64,000 nucleotides of DNA from Tamarix chinensis (Eukaryota > Streptophyta > Magnoliopsida > Caryophyllales > Tamaricaceae): positions 3,618,501 through 3,682,500 of the forward strand of contig CM060173.1 in NCBI GenBank assembly GCA_030549775.1, given 5' to 3'. The notes under the pieces were generated by a model, which made no database searches, was not told the origin of the DNA, and saw only the letters and a list, made by a program, of their open reading frames with translations. A program made the position numbers and the translations under genes. Of this stretch, positions 35,484 through 46,720 are shown piece after piece (the stretch's first letter is position 1; every line of letters starts with the position of its first letter).

Positions 35484-35491
35484 ATTTTAAC

Positions 35492-37087
35492 CAATATGCG
35501 ATGCTGTGCTCAACTATGTTTTGAATCTACATGTGGACAAACATGTAATGTTGTTTAGCAAAGGTTATAAGAGGAAGCACTGTCGTGCAAACTATTTTGT
35601 TTTCAAGGTTGACTTATTTGCTACGACGATTAATAAATATGAAGGTGAATTGCTATCAAGTGTTAGGATTTAGCTAAATAAATCAATATTTAATCATTGT
35701 CATTTATATGTTGTTTAAGGAGTTATAAATCACTGTGATTTTAAAATTTAATATGTGATAATGATAGGGGAGGCAACAATTTAACAACAATGTGCTTTAT
35801 AAGGTAGTATTCTAGAGTATATAATTTTGTAACATTTTCTTTTAATCATTTGCTTTTGTCTATTCATTATTCACACTATTTCTTTTAACGAATATATTAA
35901 CAATATTGGGAAAAAAAATATTTTACGAAAATATAACCTCATGCAAAGTAATAGTTTTAAAAAATGCAAACAAGATTGGTCGGTTGCGAATTAGAATGCA
36001 TGGGACGTATGTCATTAGTTTTTTTCTTTTTGACAAAATATTGCAAGCAAAAAGAAAGAAGGGTAATAGATTGCAGTTTGCTATTTAATAAATTCCATGG
36101 TGCACTATTTAATTGGTATTCTATTATTAAATTTTCAGTTAAAAAATATGTAGAAAATAATAACATATATATGTAGAAAAAATAACACATATATTTATAT
36201 GAAAAATTGAGATAACATAGTTTAGGTTGTTTTTTTTTATATATAAAATCGGAAAACTATATTTTCCAAATTTTTGATCAAAAAAATAAAAAATAAAAAA
36301 TAGGAATATATTTTCAAAATTTGTAAAAATTAAAAAATAATTTCTTTTCCTAAACTGAATACGTTCTTAAAGGTCTTATGTTTTCTTTTTCTTTATTTTG
36401 TCCGCCGCATATAAAGCTACGTAGAGTAGTAGAAAGAGTACTAGAAGCCTTACATACTTCCTTTATATGAAAGGGGAAAAAGTATTTTTAATAGTTTATA
36501 TGTTTTTAAAGAATTAATAAAGAGAGTTTAAAATTTTTATTTATATTATATATTAAAAAAAATAATAAGTATCTTAAGAGAATATAGTAAATGAAATAAA
36601 AAATTAATAATAAAATAACTATTATGTTTTCAAACAAAATTAATTATTATGTTTTCAAAAGAAATTAATAATAAAATAATTATTTTTTAGACACAAACGA
36701 TTAAGAGTAGTCAAAGAGTATACCCCGTGATAGATATTGTTTTTTTTTTGTGTCAGAATTGATGCTTGAAATGTCTGACTAATTTTTTTCTTTCTAGATT
36801 TTATTAATAATTTATGTTAATTAAAATAGACAAAGATTTTAGATGTTTTTTAATTTTTCTTTCTTAATTTTAATATATTAGATTTATTTTTATTAAACTT
36901 ATATAATGTGTATATATACTTTTTTTAAATATTTCCTTCCGCCTCTATATTTATATATTTTTTTTAAAAAATAATATTTTCATCGTCTCATAAAGCATTT
37001 CTTCTTTTCTTCATCTCCCGAAAAGCAGTATTAGTACATTAGACTTACCACGTCGGCCCCTGAGATTTAACATTGCTGGGCGACCTA
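35492..37087. other. AT-rich DNA with a dispersed repeat, no gene seen
   Basis: About 36130-36450 resembles 15923-16200. The rest is A/T-rich with no recognisable frame. A short GC-richer patch (about 37010-37085) precedes the third copy of the 1.1-kb segment. Overlapping short frames near 35906-36190 on both strands look incidental. Confidence 0.5.
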
Positions 37088-38193
37088 GAATCTGAGATTG
37101 ATCATTGCGCGGCAACCTAGAATACGAGGCTGTGTAGACCTGTGAGGCTGTAACATCTTTGTTGACGAAGGGAAAAACCAAAGAAGAAAAAGAAAAAGAT
37201 GAAAGAGTTGTCATTTCCATCTTAATTTTTATTATAAAAATCCACTCTGCCATATAAATTTAACCAAAAATCTATCTATCCAAATTTAAAATTCAATTTA
37301 AAAATTAAATTTATCATAAAATAAATATATTAATACATTAAATTTATTTTTTATTAATAATTAAGTAATAAAAATTAATAATAATATAAAAGAAAAGAAA
37401 ATTATGGTTTATAAAGATAAAAAAAAATTATAATAATAATAATGATGATGATGATGATGCTAGAAATAATAAATTTATTGTGTTTTTCATGCAATAATTT
37501 TTTATTTTATATTATTTTTATTTTATTAATTAATTATCAATTAAAAACATAAAATGAGTGCATTAATATATATATAGATAAATTTAATTTTTAATTTAAT
37601 TTTTTTATTTAGATGTATGACACTGCTCAAATTTAACCAATTCCAAAAACGGAATTCAGAATGTAAGCTCTGCGTCATGATCATCCTTTATCGCCTTTTA
37701 TTTTGGGGTAAAAGAAATTCTAAGTGAAAAACCAAATTAACTAATATTAGTTTGTCCGGAAAAATGCAGTCCGTGCGGCAGAAATTTATAGTGAATAAAT
37801 TATAATTGAGAAAAAAGAAAGAAGATAAGTAGGCTCCATTTGAGTTTTTTTCTTTTTTTAATTAAAACTCGTTCACTATAAATTACAGTTGCACGCATAT
37901 TTTTATGAGAAAACTAATAAGTTGGGTCTATTTAGGTTTGAATTTAATTTTTTTAATCTGGATCAGTAACATTATTTGAGGATTAATTTTTTTTTAATTT
38001 TAAAGAAGTAAAATATAAATAAAATTTTATCTTCATTTATTAAGATTAATTTTATTTTTATTAATTTATAAGTTTAGAGCTAACGAAAGTAAATATTAAT
38101 ATGTAAGTAAATTTTTTACTTAAAATAAAAATACTCCTAATTTATATTAAATCGAATCACTCTTCTCTTCTCTTTAGCATAAAAACATAGATA
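37088..38193. repeat. Third, diverged copy of the 1.1-kb segment
   Basis: It matches 1653-2732 and its copy 2 counterpart from GAATCTGAGATTGATC to ACATAGATA, with scattered substitutions and indels. It lacks the flanking 18-bp direct repeats. It contains about 38 bp (including GATGTATGACACTGCTC near 37611) missing from the other two copies, where the break falls at repeated ATTTAA, so this copy may hold the older form. Confidence 0.85.
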
Positions 38194-38504
38194 TCAGTTA
38201 TTTTATGCTTTTAACTTTTATTTAACTTAATTTAATAAAATTAAAATATTCATCCTGATTTATTTAAATTAAATTAATATTATTTAAATAATATTTGTAT
38301 ATAGGGCCACTAACTTAATTGGCTTTCCCAGCTAAAACCGAAAGCATTATTATTATTATTATTATTTTGGTAATTAACCGAAAGCATTATTTGTTAAATA
38401 GATTGTAATATATATATATATGAGGGTTTCATTTGAATTAATTTGAAAAGTCATGATTGTTGACTTGGTATCTTTTCATTTGAATTAATTTGAAAAGTCA
38501 TGAT
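38194..38504. other. AT-rich flank with a 36-bp direct repeat (47-bp period)
   Basis: TTTCATTTGAATTAATTTG...GATTGTTG occurs at 38427-38462 and 38474-38509, the second running into the start of the Copia LTR. No gene is visible. Confidence 0.6.
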
Positions 38505-38907
38505 TGTTGGTATATGATCCAAGGAACACTTTGGTTCATGAGCTTGGTATCTGTTCGAAGGGACTTCATTAACTCTATAAATAACCCCCACCATCAACCG
38601 GAAAAATTAATTCGGAAATTCAAATTTTTCGGAAATTCCAATAGTTCTCTTTCTCTCTCTCTCTACTTTTTTGATTCCTATATTCCTAGTTGAGTACAAG
38701 CATAACGTTACATTCGCTGGAATCCTATTAGATTAAAGTGCTACATCTAATAGGAATGAAAATCCGTTCTATCCTGGAAGACGATTGTTCACAACCTTGA
38801 GCACCGTGTGAGGGAGCAAAATCGTCTTAAGGACACATTGTGAATTCGGTGGGCTCGGACAAATTATTTATGGTATTCTATTATATTTCTATACTATACA
38901 CCCAACA
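38505..38907 (+). repeat. 5' LTR of the chimeric Copia element (type A), 403 bp
   Basis: It starts TGTTGGTATATGATCC and ends TACACCCAACA, so its termini form the inverted pair TGTTGG/CCAACA. A TATA box (38576-38583) lies 72 bp in, and the gag region begins about 145 bp downstream. Its sequence differs from the LTR downstream of pol at 44455. The 3' boundary rests on the CCAACA end only, as no second copy of this LTR is in the window. Confidence 0.6.
38576..38583 (+). promoter_or_regulatory. TATA box of the type A Copia LTR
   Basis: TATAAATA followed by ACCCCCACC sits where U3 should end. The CT-rich run near 38650 lies in the presumed R region. Confidence 0.5.
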
Positions 38908-39051
38908 ATCTTAAGACGATTTTATTTATTTATTTATTTTATATTTCCTTTATTTGTTATAGTATAGAAAGTGGTATTTATTTGATAAATAATTATACTA
39001 GTTTTCTTCTACTCCTTTGTTATTTGTCGAACTTCTATTTTTGTAACAGAA
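38908..39051 (+). other. Copia leader with LTR-complementary segment
   Basis: The place where a tRNA primer site would be expected reads CTTAAGACGATTTT (38910-38923), the exact reverse complement of AAAATCGTCTTAAG in the LTR (38818-38831). No initiator-Met primer site (TGGTATCAGAGC) is seen; the nearest resemblance is GTGGTATTTATT near 38971. Confidence 0.4.
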
Positions 39052-42000
39052 ATGGTTTCATCTGCAAACATTGTTGCAAGTTCCACAAATTTGTGGGTGT
39101 TGGTGAAAAGCCACCAAAGTTCAATGGGTTGGATTTTAAGCGTTGGCGACAGAAGATGCTTTTCTATTTGACTACATTAAATTTGGCAAAGTATCTCAAT
39201 GAGAGTCCTTCAAAGGTTGATGAAAAAGAGACTGCTGTAGTCAAAGTGGCTGCAATAGATGCATGGAATCATTCCGACTTTCTTTGCAAGAATTACATTC
39301 TAAATGGTTTGGATGACACATTATATAATGTGTATTCTGGTACTAAAACAGCAAAGGAACTGTGGGATTCTTTAGATACCAAGTATAAGACAGAGGACGC
39401 CGGAATAAAGAAGTTTATTGTTGGTCGTTTTTCTCGATTATAAAATGGTGGATAACAAGTCGGTAATATCCCAAGTGGAAGAGATTCAGGTTATTATTCA
39501 TGATATTCATGCCGAGGGTATGTCCTTGAGTGAGTCCTTTCAGGTAGCAGCGGTAATTGAAAAATTACCACCATATTGGAAAGATTTTAAGAACTACCTT
39601 AAGCATAAGCGTAAGGAAATGAAACTTGAGGATCTCATAGTCCGTCTAAGAATTGAGGAAGACAACCGCGTCTGGAGGCTCAAATCTAATGGCATCAAGA
39701 GCCAATGTGGTGGAAAATGGATCAAAGAAGAGTAAGAAAAGGAAGCACAATGGAGATAGTTATAATACAGGATCTAATGTCTCCAAGAAATTCAAGGGAA
39801 AGTGTATGAATGTGGCAAGTAAGGGAACCGTGCAAAGGATTGTCGCAATCCGAAAAAGTCTAAGAAAAGCAATGCTCAAGCGAATGTCACAGAGATAGAC
39901 AAGTTATTTGAAGATCTTGATGTTATCAATCTATCCACAGTAGTGTCACAATGCAACCTTATAGGCAATGCTACTGAATGGTGGGTAGATACCGGAGCCA
40001 CTCGTCACATATGTGGTAACAAGTGGATGTTTTCTGAGTATCAACCTATAGAAGATGATGAAGAACAATCTTCATGGGAATGCTTCATCTTCTAAGGTCA
40101 TCGGTCATGGAAAGGTGATACTGAAGTTGACAAGCGGAAAAAGCCTTACTTTGAATGATGTGTCCATGTACCGAATATCCGGAAGAATTTAATTTCAGGA
40201 TCCCTACTAAGTAGGAATAGTTTTAAGTTGATCTTTGTATCCGATCAATTTATACTTATTAAGAATGAGATGTTTGTAGGAAAGGGCTATCTCAGTGATG
40301 GGCTCTTAAGATGAATGTAATGACTATTGTACCCAAAGTTAATAATAATAAGAGTGTTTCTTCTTCTTATATGCCTGAGTCATTTAATATTTGGCACGAA
40401 CGATTAGGACATGTTAATTATGATACTATTTGAAGGTTAATTAATTTAGAGTGTTTGCCTAAATGTGAGTTTAATCCTAATCATAAATGTGAAATATGTG
40501 TTGAGGCTAAGATGGCAAGGAAACCCTTTCATTCTATTGAAAGGAACACAGAACTCTAGATTTAATTCACACTGATGTGTGTGATTTAAAATTGGTGCAA
40601 ACTAGAGGTGGTAAAAAGTATTTTATTACTTTCATAGATGATAGCACCCGTTATTGCTATGTGTATTTGCTACGAAGCAAAGATGAAGCAATTGATATGT
40701 TTAAACACTTCAAAGCAGAAGTTGAGAATCAACTTGGTAGAAAGATTAAGGCTATAAGAAGCGATAGAGGAGGTGAATACAAATACCCTTTTGAACAAGT
40801 TTGTTTAGAAAATGGTATTATTCACCAAACTACTGCTCCTTATATGCCTCAATCTAATGGAATTGCAGAACGCAAGAATAGAATTTTAAAGGACATGATG
40901 AATGCCATGTTGATTAGTTCTGGTTTACCACAGAACTTGTGGGGGGAAGCCTTATTAACTGCAAATTATATTCTCAATAAGATGCCTCATAAGAAAACCC
41001 ACAATATTCCATATGAGTTATGGAAAGGTCACAAGCCTAACTATAAATACTTAAAAGTGTGGGGGTGCTTAACAAAAGTAGCAGTTCCTAAACCTAAGAG
41101 GACTAAGTTAGGACCGAAAACCATTGATTGTGTATTCATTGGTTATGCACATAACAGTAGTGCATATCGTTTCCTTGTCCACAAATCAGAGGTTCCTGAT
41201 ATTGATGCCAACACTATTATAGAATCAGGGATGCTATAATTTTTTTAAAATACTTTCCCCTAAAAAATGAATAATGAATCAGTTTCACTAAAGAGACTAA
41301 GAGAGTCTATTGGTGATGGGAATAAAGAAGTTAATTCAGATGAACCTAGATGAAGTAAGAGATCTAGGATCTCTAAATCATTTGGACCTGATTATCTAAC
41401 ATATTTGTTAGAAAATGAGCCTCAAACATTTAAAGAAGCTATATCCTCTCCTGAATCTGCTTATTGGAAAGAAGCAATAAATAGTAAAATTGAATCCATC
41501 ATGCAAAATCACAGTGGGAAGTAGTGGACTTGCCTCCTGGGAATAAACCCCTAGGATGTAAGTGGATCTTTAAGAAGAAATTAAAGGCCGATGGTTCAGT
41601 TGACAGATACAAGGCAAGTCTTGTAGTTAAAGGATACAAGCAAAAGGAAGATGTTGATTTTTCCGACACATATTCACCAGTTACAAGATTACGTCTATAC
41701 GTATGCTATTGGCAATAGCAGTTGTAAAGGGTCTTGAAGTACATCAAATGGATGTAAAAACAACATTCTTAAATGGTGAATTAGAGGAAGAGATCTATAT
41801 GGAACAACCTGAGGGGTTCATTGCTCCCGGCCAAGAGGAAAATTTTTGTCGGCTTATTAAATCTCTCTATGGATTAAAACAGGCACCTAAGCAATGGCAT
41901 GAGAAATTTGACAGTGTAATGTTGTCAAATGGATTCAGGATAAATGAGTCTGACAAATGTGTTTATGTCAAAGATACTCATAAAGGATACGTTATAGTGT

Positions 42001-42160
42001 GTCTATACGTAGATGATATGCTCATAATGGGTAATAATAATGATATTATTAACACTACCAAATGGATGCTCACCCAAAGTTTTGATATGAAATACATGGG
42101 TCTTACAGATGTTATATTACGAATTAAGATTTCTAGAACATCTGATGCCTTTGTCTTCTT
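39052..42160 (+). pseudogene. Copia gag-pol, 5' part (element A), broken
   Basis: This remnant of a Ty1/Copia polyprotein runs gag to reverse transcriptase. It starts with an ATG at 39052. In order: gag ([14 protein letters not shown] near 39105, then a frameshift at 39440); a zinc knuckle near 39800 with a frameshift, a stop and Asn for the usual His; protease with WWVDTGATRHIC near 39980; the HERLGH zinc-binding part of integrase near 40397; the integrase core 40570-41230 with its D, D (IRSDRGGEY) and E (NGIAERKNR) residues in place; and reverse transcriptase 41520-42155 with QMDVKTTFLNGE and intact YVDD. Several frameshifts and stops (near 39095, 40430, 40556, 41240 and 41690) kill it. RNase H of this element is missing; the sequence switches to another element at about 42160. 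Confidence 0.92.
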
Positions 42161-43863
42161 CACCATCTCTTGGTATTGAAAATGATAATATTCATGAGCT
42201 TAGGAGGAGTAAAAGACGAAGACTAGAAACTAGCTTTGGACCTGATTTTATTATTGCATTTGTTGAAAATGATGACATTGACATGATTAATGTTGACTTT
42301 GTGTCTACATATCTAATTGAGGAGGATCCCAAATCCTATAAGGAAGCGGTAACTTCTGTGGATGCTAGTTTTGGGAAAGAAGCAATTAAAAATGAGTTAG
42401 AATCTATTATGTCCAATCACACTTAGAATTTGGTTGATTTGCCTAAAGGTTGTAAACCAATCAGATGCAAATGGGTCTTTAGAAAGAAATTAAAAACTGA
42501 CGGGACCATTGATAAGTTTAAGGCTAGATTAGTGGCTGTAGGCTACAAGCAAAAGAAAGACGTTGACTTTTTCGATACTTACTCTCCTGTGACTAAGATT
42601 GCCACTATCCGCTCCTTGGTCGCTTTGGCTGCTATCCATGGACTTATAGTCCATCAAATGGATGTGAAAACAGCATTTCTGAATGGTGACCTGAAAGAGG
42701 AGATATATGTGGAGCAGCCCGAGGGCTGTGAAGTTGAAGGTCAGGAGACTAAAGTGTGTAGCTTGAGAAAGTCGTTGTATGGCTTTAAACAAGCTCCTAA
42801 ACAATGGTATGAAAAGTTTGACAAGACTTTAGTCAGCAATGGTTATATAGTAAATGCATCTGATTCTTGTGTATATTCTAAATTGATTGGATATGAATGT
42901 GTGATAATATGCTTATATGTGGATGAAATGTTGATTCTTGGCACAAGTATGTCTGTGGTCGACGAGACCAAAGTGTTTTTATCTTCTCATTTGAAATGAA
43001 AGATTTAGGAGAAGCTGATGTAATTCTTGGCATTAAAATGAGAAAAACCGAGAATGGCTTTTCCTTGAATCAATCTCACTATGTTGATAAGATTCTAGAA
43101 AAATTTGAGTGTCAAGATGAAGTGCCTGTGAAAACTCCCTATGATCCTAGCATACATTTGAAAAAGAACCTAGGTGCTAGTGTTTCTCAAGCTGAATATG
43201 CTAAAATAATAGGTAGCGTGATGTTCCTAATGAATTGTACCAGACCTGACATAGCATATATTGTGAGTAGATTGAGTAGATATACTCACAACCCAGGTAG
43301 TGATCACTGGACTGCACTACGCCGTTTACTTAGATACCTTAATGGTACTAAGGATTGGGGTTTGCATTTCTGTAAATTTCCTGCTGTACTAGAGGGATTA
43401 CGGATGCAAATTGGATTTCTGATAATGATGAAGTCAGTTCTACCAGTGGTTATGTGTTTACCTTGGGAGGAGGAGCTATATCCTGGAAGTCTGCTAAGCA
43501 GACTTGCATAGCTCGCTCCACCATGGAGTTAGAGTTTATTGCCCTTGAGTTAGCTGGTCAAGAGGCAGAATGGTTGAGGAACTTGTGGCCGATGTGCCTT
43601 TGTGGAGGAAACCCAATGTACCGTTTTCCTTACATTGTGATTCACAGGCAGCTATATGTGTTGCCAAGAACACAGTTTATAATGGTAAGAGAAGACACAT
43701 TCGTGTTAGACACAGTTGTGTGAGACAACTGCTGAGGAATGGTGTGATCTCTTTAGATTTCGTTAGATCCGAAAGGAATCTAGCAGATCCTCTAACAAAG
43801 GGTCTAACAAGGAGAGTCATCCTTGAATCGTCGAGGCGAATGGGGCTTAAGCCTTTGAGTTGA
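42161..43863 (+). pseudogene. Copia pol, 3' part (element B), broken
   Basis: A second Copia element begins mid-protein here. It opens with the linker before reverse transcriptase (ELRRSKRRRLETSFGPDF near 42195), then a complete reverse-transcriptase domain (42430-43040) with HQMDVKTAFLNGD and KQAPKQWYEKFD. The active site reads YVDE instead of YVDD. Then follow the connection region ([19 protein letters not shown]) and RNase H (about 43400-43863) with [17 protein letters not shown] and DPLTKGL, ending at a stop at 43861. An amber stop at 42424 replaces the usual Trp, and frameshifts lie near 43000, 43390 and 43600. The reverse transcriptase duplicates the one just upstream but is clearly a different sequence. 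Confidence 0.92.
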
Positions 43864-44454
43864 GGAAGGTATGGTAGATACCATATGTGGTCAAATGAAA
43901 TCATATGATCACTCCTTTGCACTACGTTCTCATTCCTATGGCGCATTATAGTGCGTTGTGGAAAGGTTCAGCTTTATGCTTTGATGAGTTCATAGCCCTA
44001 TATTTTGGGTGGTCCTATTGAGACGGATTTGATGAAGTCACTGCTAGACTTTTAAAAGGTTGAGCATGATTGTAATCTTAATGGATCCATAACCAGATTT
44101 GGTGGTGCTGTGAGACGCACTTGATGGATTCACCTAGGTGAGTGTGAAGGTGGCCGCCTTCTATGAAAGATTAAGGCTATCTTTCTAGAGCACTCATGAG
44201 TACCCAAGGTGTGCGCATGGCCATTAAAAGCGCTTGTGTTACTATCGCGGAATTTGTAAATTAAAGGTAAAAACATGTGCTGTGAGGGTCTCAATCGAAG
44301 TGTGAGTAGTTCAAGACTCGTTCACTCCTCAGATACGATTGTTGCCTCATTTCACTACGTATCAATTCAATTCTTGTGATATTGATACTTAAGTATTACT
44401 CCTTCCTTGTCCAGATCTATCGGGTTTTTCTTCTGTTTGCCATTGGTGGGGGAT
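43864..44454 (+). other. 3' untranslated region and polypurine tract of Copia element B
   Basis: This is non-coding sequence between the pol stop and the downstream LTR, ending in GGTGGGGGAT just before TGTTGG. The last 142 bases match the first 142 of the window. Confidence 0.75.
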
Positions 44455-45245
44455 TGTTGGTGCAATGGCAACCATGTGGGTGTTTTTCCATTGTCCCACA
44501 TTGGTAGTGAATAGGAAAAATGTTCACTTTTTATATCCCCACACCTTTTGGGTTGTTTGAATAATGAGCTTGGGGTTGTTTTGTGGGTTGTGGGCTGGAT
44601 CTAACATACTACACACACACGCGCGCACGCGCGCCGCCGCCGCCCGCGTCCGTCCGGTCGCTGGGTGTGGTTCCGGTCCGACCCGATTTTTTCTTTTACC
44701 GTTTTTATCCAGTTTACTTGGTCTTCGTCGGCTGCGTTTTTACTTATTCAACCGTTTCGTTTTTGTGGGGTGAAGAGTGGAAGACGTTCCACTCATGCAC
44801 TTACTCGGTTTTTTCTTATTTAATGAAAATTATTCTTTGTTAACGACACAACGAAAGCTTTTATTTTTGAAGTGAAAAATGCAGCCCGACGGCCATAAAC
44901 CCTAACCCTAACGACGCTCATTCCTATTCGAAAATTTCCTATCTGGTCATTGATCTTTGCAAATTCCATCCTTCAATCCCGAGTGCACGAGATTGAAGGA
45001 TGTTGTGTTAACCTTGAGGGTGATTCGACAAAGAAGGGATCTGCGCCATTGTCAGGTCGAAAATCACTTCAGGACAGTGATTATTATTCACGGCACAACG
45101 TTAATCTCGGTTTGGATTTAATTATTTTATTAATTGCTACGTTTATCGAAGTTAATTTTCCTACAAATCAATCCCATCAAACGCGTGCTCGCGACCCAGT
45201 CCGCAAGTAGCGACGATCAGTGAACCGCAAGGATCAACGACATAA
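44455..45245 (+). repeat. 3' LTR of the chimeric Copia element (type B), copy 2
   Basis: Same LTR as at 143, here in its context directly after pol and the polypurine tract. It does not match the 5' LTR at 38505, as expected if the element is a chimera. The (CG)n/(CCG)n leader near 44615-44660 differs in length and order from copy 1. The right boundary is not resolved. Confidence 0.6.
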
Positions 45246-45536
45246 TAAAGACAACTTTGCTTATTCCTTTTTTTGATGAATATGCTTAAATGTCGTTTAA
45301 GCGTGTTTTTCTGATCAACTAGTTTTCAAACCCTGGCGGGTCCCATATACTACCATGCTAAGTCTAGGTTCGCCTCTACTTGATTAATTTACTAGATTAT
45401 TTTCCATCTGATACACAGATTTAATTTTAAATAAACTATCAATTAAGTTTATAATATATAGTAATAAAGTGTTAGTTTCTAATATATGTAACAATTATAT
45501 ATCAACTTTGCTCTGTTTAGAATAAAATAAAGGTCA

Positions 45537-45552
45537 ATGCCGAATTGCCGAT
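45537..45552. other. hAT excision footprint (empty MITE site)
   Basis: Copy 2 reads ATGCCGAATTGCCGAT where copy 1 has ATGCCGAT, the MITE, and ATGCCGAT. Both 8-bp target copies are retained, but the two bases that touched the element are each changed to their complement (T to A and A to T). That is the known signature of hAT excision through flanking-DNA hairpins. Confidence 0.9.
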
Positions 45553-45604
45553 ATATATATTAATTGTTATCTTTCAAACCTCCTTTTTTTTTCCCATTCT
45601 CATA

Positions 45605-46720
45605 ATAATTGATAAGTATATTACCCATGAATCTGAGATTGATCATTGCGCGGCACCTAGAAAACGAGGCTGTGGACCTGTTAGGATGTAACATCTTTGT
45701 TGACGAAGGGAAAAAACAAAGAAGAAAAAGAAAAAGATGAAAGAGTTGTCATTTCCATCTTAATTTTTATTATAAAAATCCACTCTGCCATATAAATTTA
45801 ACCAAAAATACTATCTATCCAAATTTAAAATTCAAATTAAAAATTAAATTTATCTTAAAATAAATATATTAATACATTAAATTTATTTTTTATTAATAAT
45901 TAAGTAATAAAAATTAATAATAATATAAAAAAAAGTATGGTTTATAAAGATACAAAAAATTATAATAATAATAATAATGATGATGATGATGATGCTAGAA
46001 ATATAAATTTATTATGTTTTTCATGCAATAATTTATTATTTATTATTATTATTATTATTATTTATTAATTATCAATTAAAAACATAAAATGAGTGCATTA
46101 ATATATATATATATATATAGATAAATTTAATTTTTAATTTAACCAATTCCAAAAGCGGAATTCAGTTGCTTCTGGAATGTAAGCTCTGCGGCACGATCGT
46201 CCTTGATCGCCTTTTATTTTGGGGTAAAAGAAAATTCTAAGTGAAAAACCAAACTAATATTAGTTTGTCCGAAAAGTCTAGTCCGTGCGGCAGAAATTTA
46301 TAGTGAATAAATTATAATTGAGAAAAAAGAAAGAAGATAAGAAGGCTACATTTGATTTTTTTTTTCTTTTTTAATTAAAACTCGTTCATTATAAATACAC
46401 AGCTGCATGCATATTTTTATGAGAAAACTAATAAGTTGGGTCTATTTAGGTTTGAATTTAATTTTTTTAATCTGGATCAGTAATATTATTTGAGGATTAA
46501 TTTTTTTAATTTTAAAGAAGTAAAATATAATTAAAATTTTATCTTCATTTATTAAGATTAATTTTATTTTTATTAATTTTAAAGTTTAGAGCTAACGAAA
46601 GTAAATATTAATATGTAAGTAAATTTTTTACTTAAAATAAAAATACTCCTAATTTATATTAAATCGAATCAATCTTCTCTTCTCTTTAACATAAAAACAT
46701 AGATAATTGATAAGTATATT
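45605..46720. repeat. 1.1-kb segment bounded by 18-bp direct repeats, copy 2
   Basis: Same structure as at 1629-2747, with direct repeats at 45605-45622 and 46703-46720. It differs from copy 1 by several single-base indels (for example GTCCGAAAAG near 46267) and a G to T change near 45682. Confidence 0.6.

Noticed and set aside
35168..35494. 108-codon antisense frame ending in a GYGYGYG run
   Set aside because: It is the translation of the short repeats inside the 445-bp MITE.
15923..36180. 36.13-36.18 kb as a clean pre-insertion (empty) site for LTR A1
   Set aside because: Only the right flank is similar; the left flank (ATT/ATTC microsatellite) has no counterpart, so the empty-site reading is not supported.
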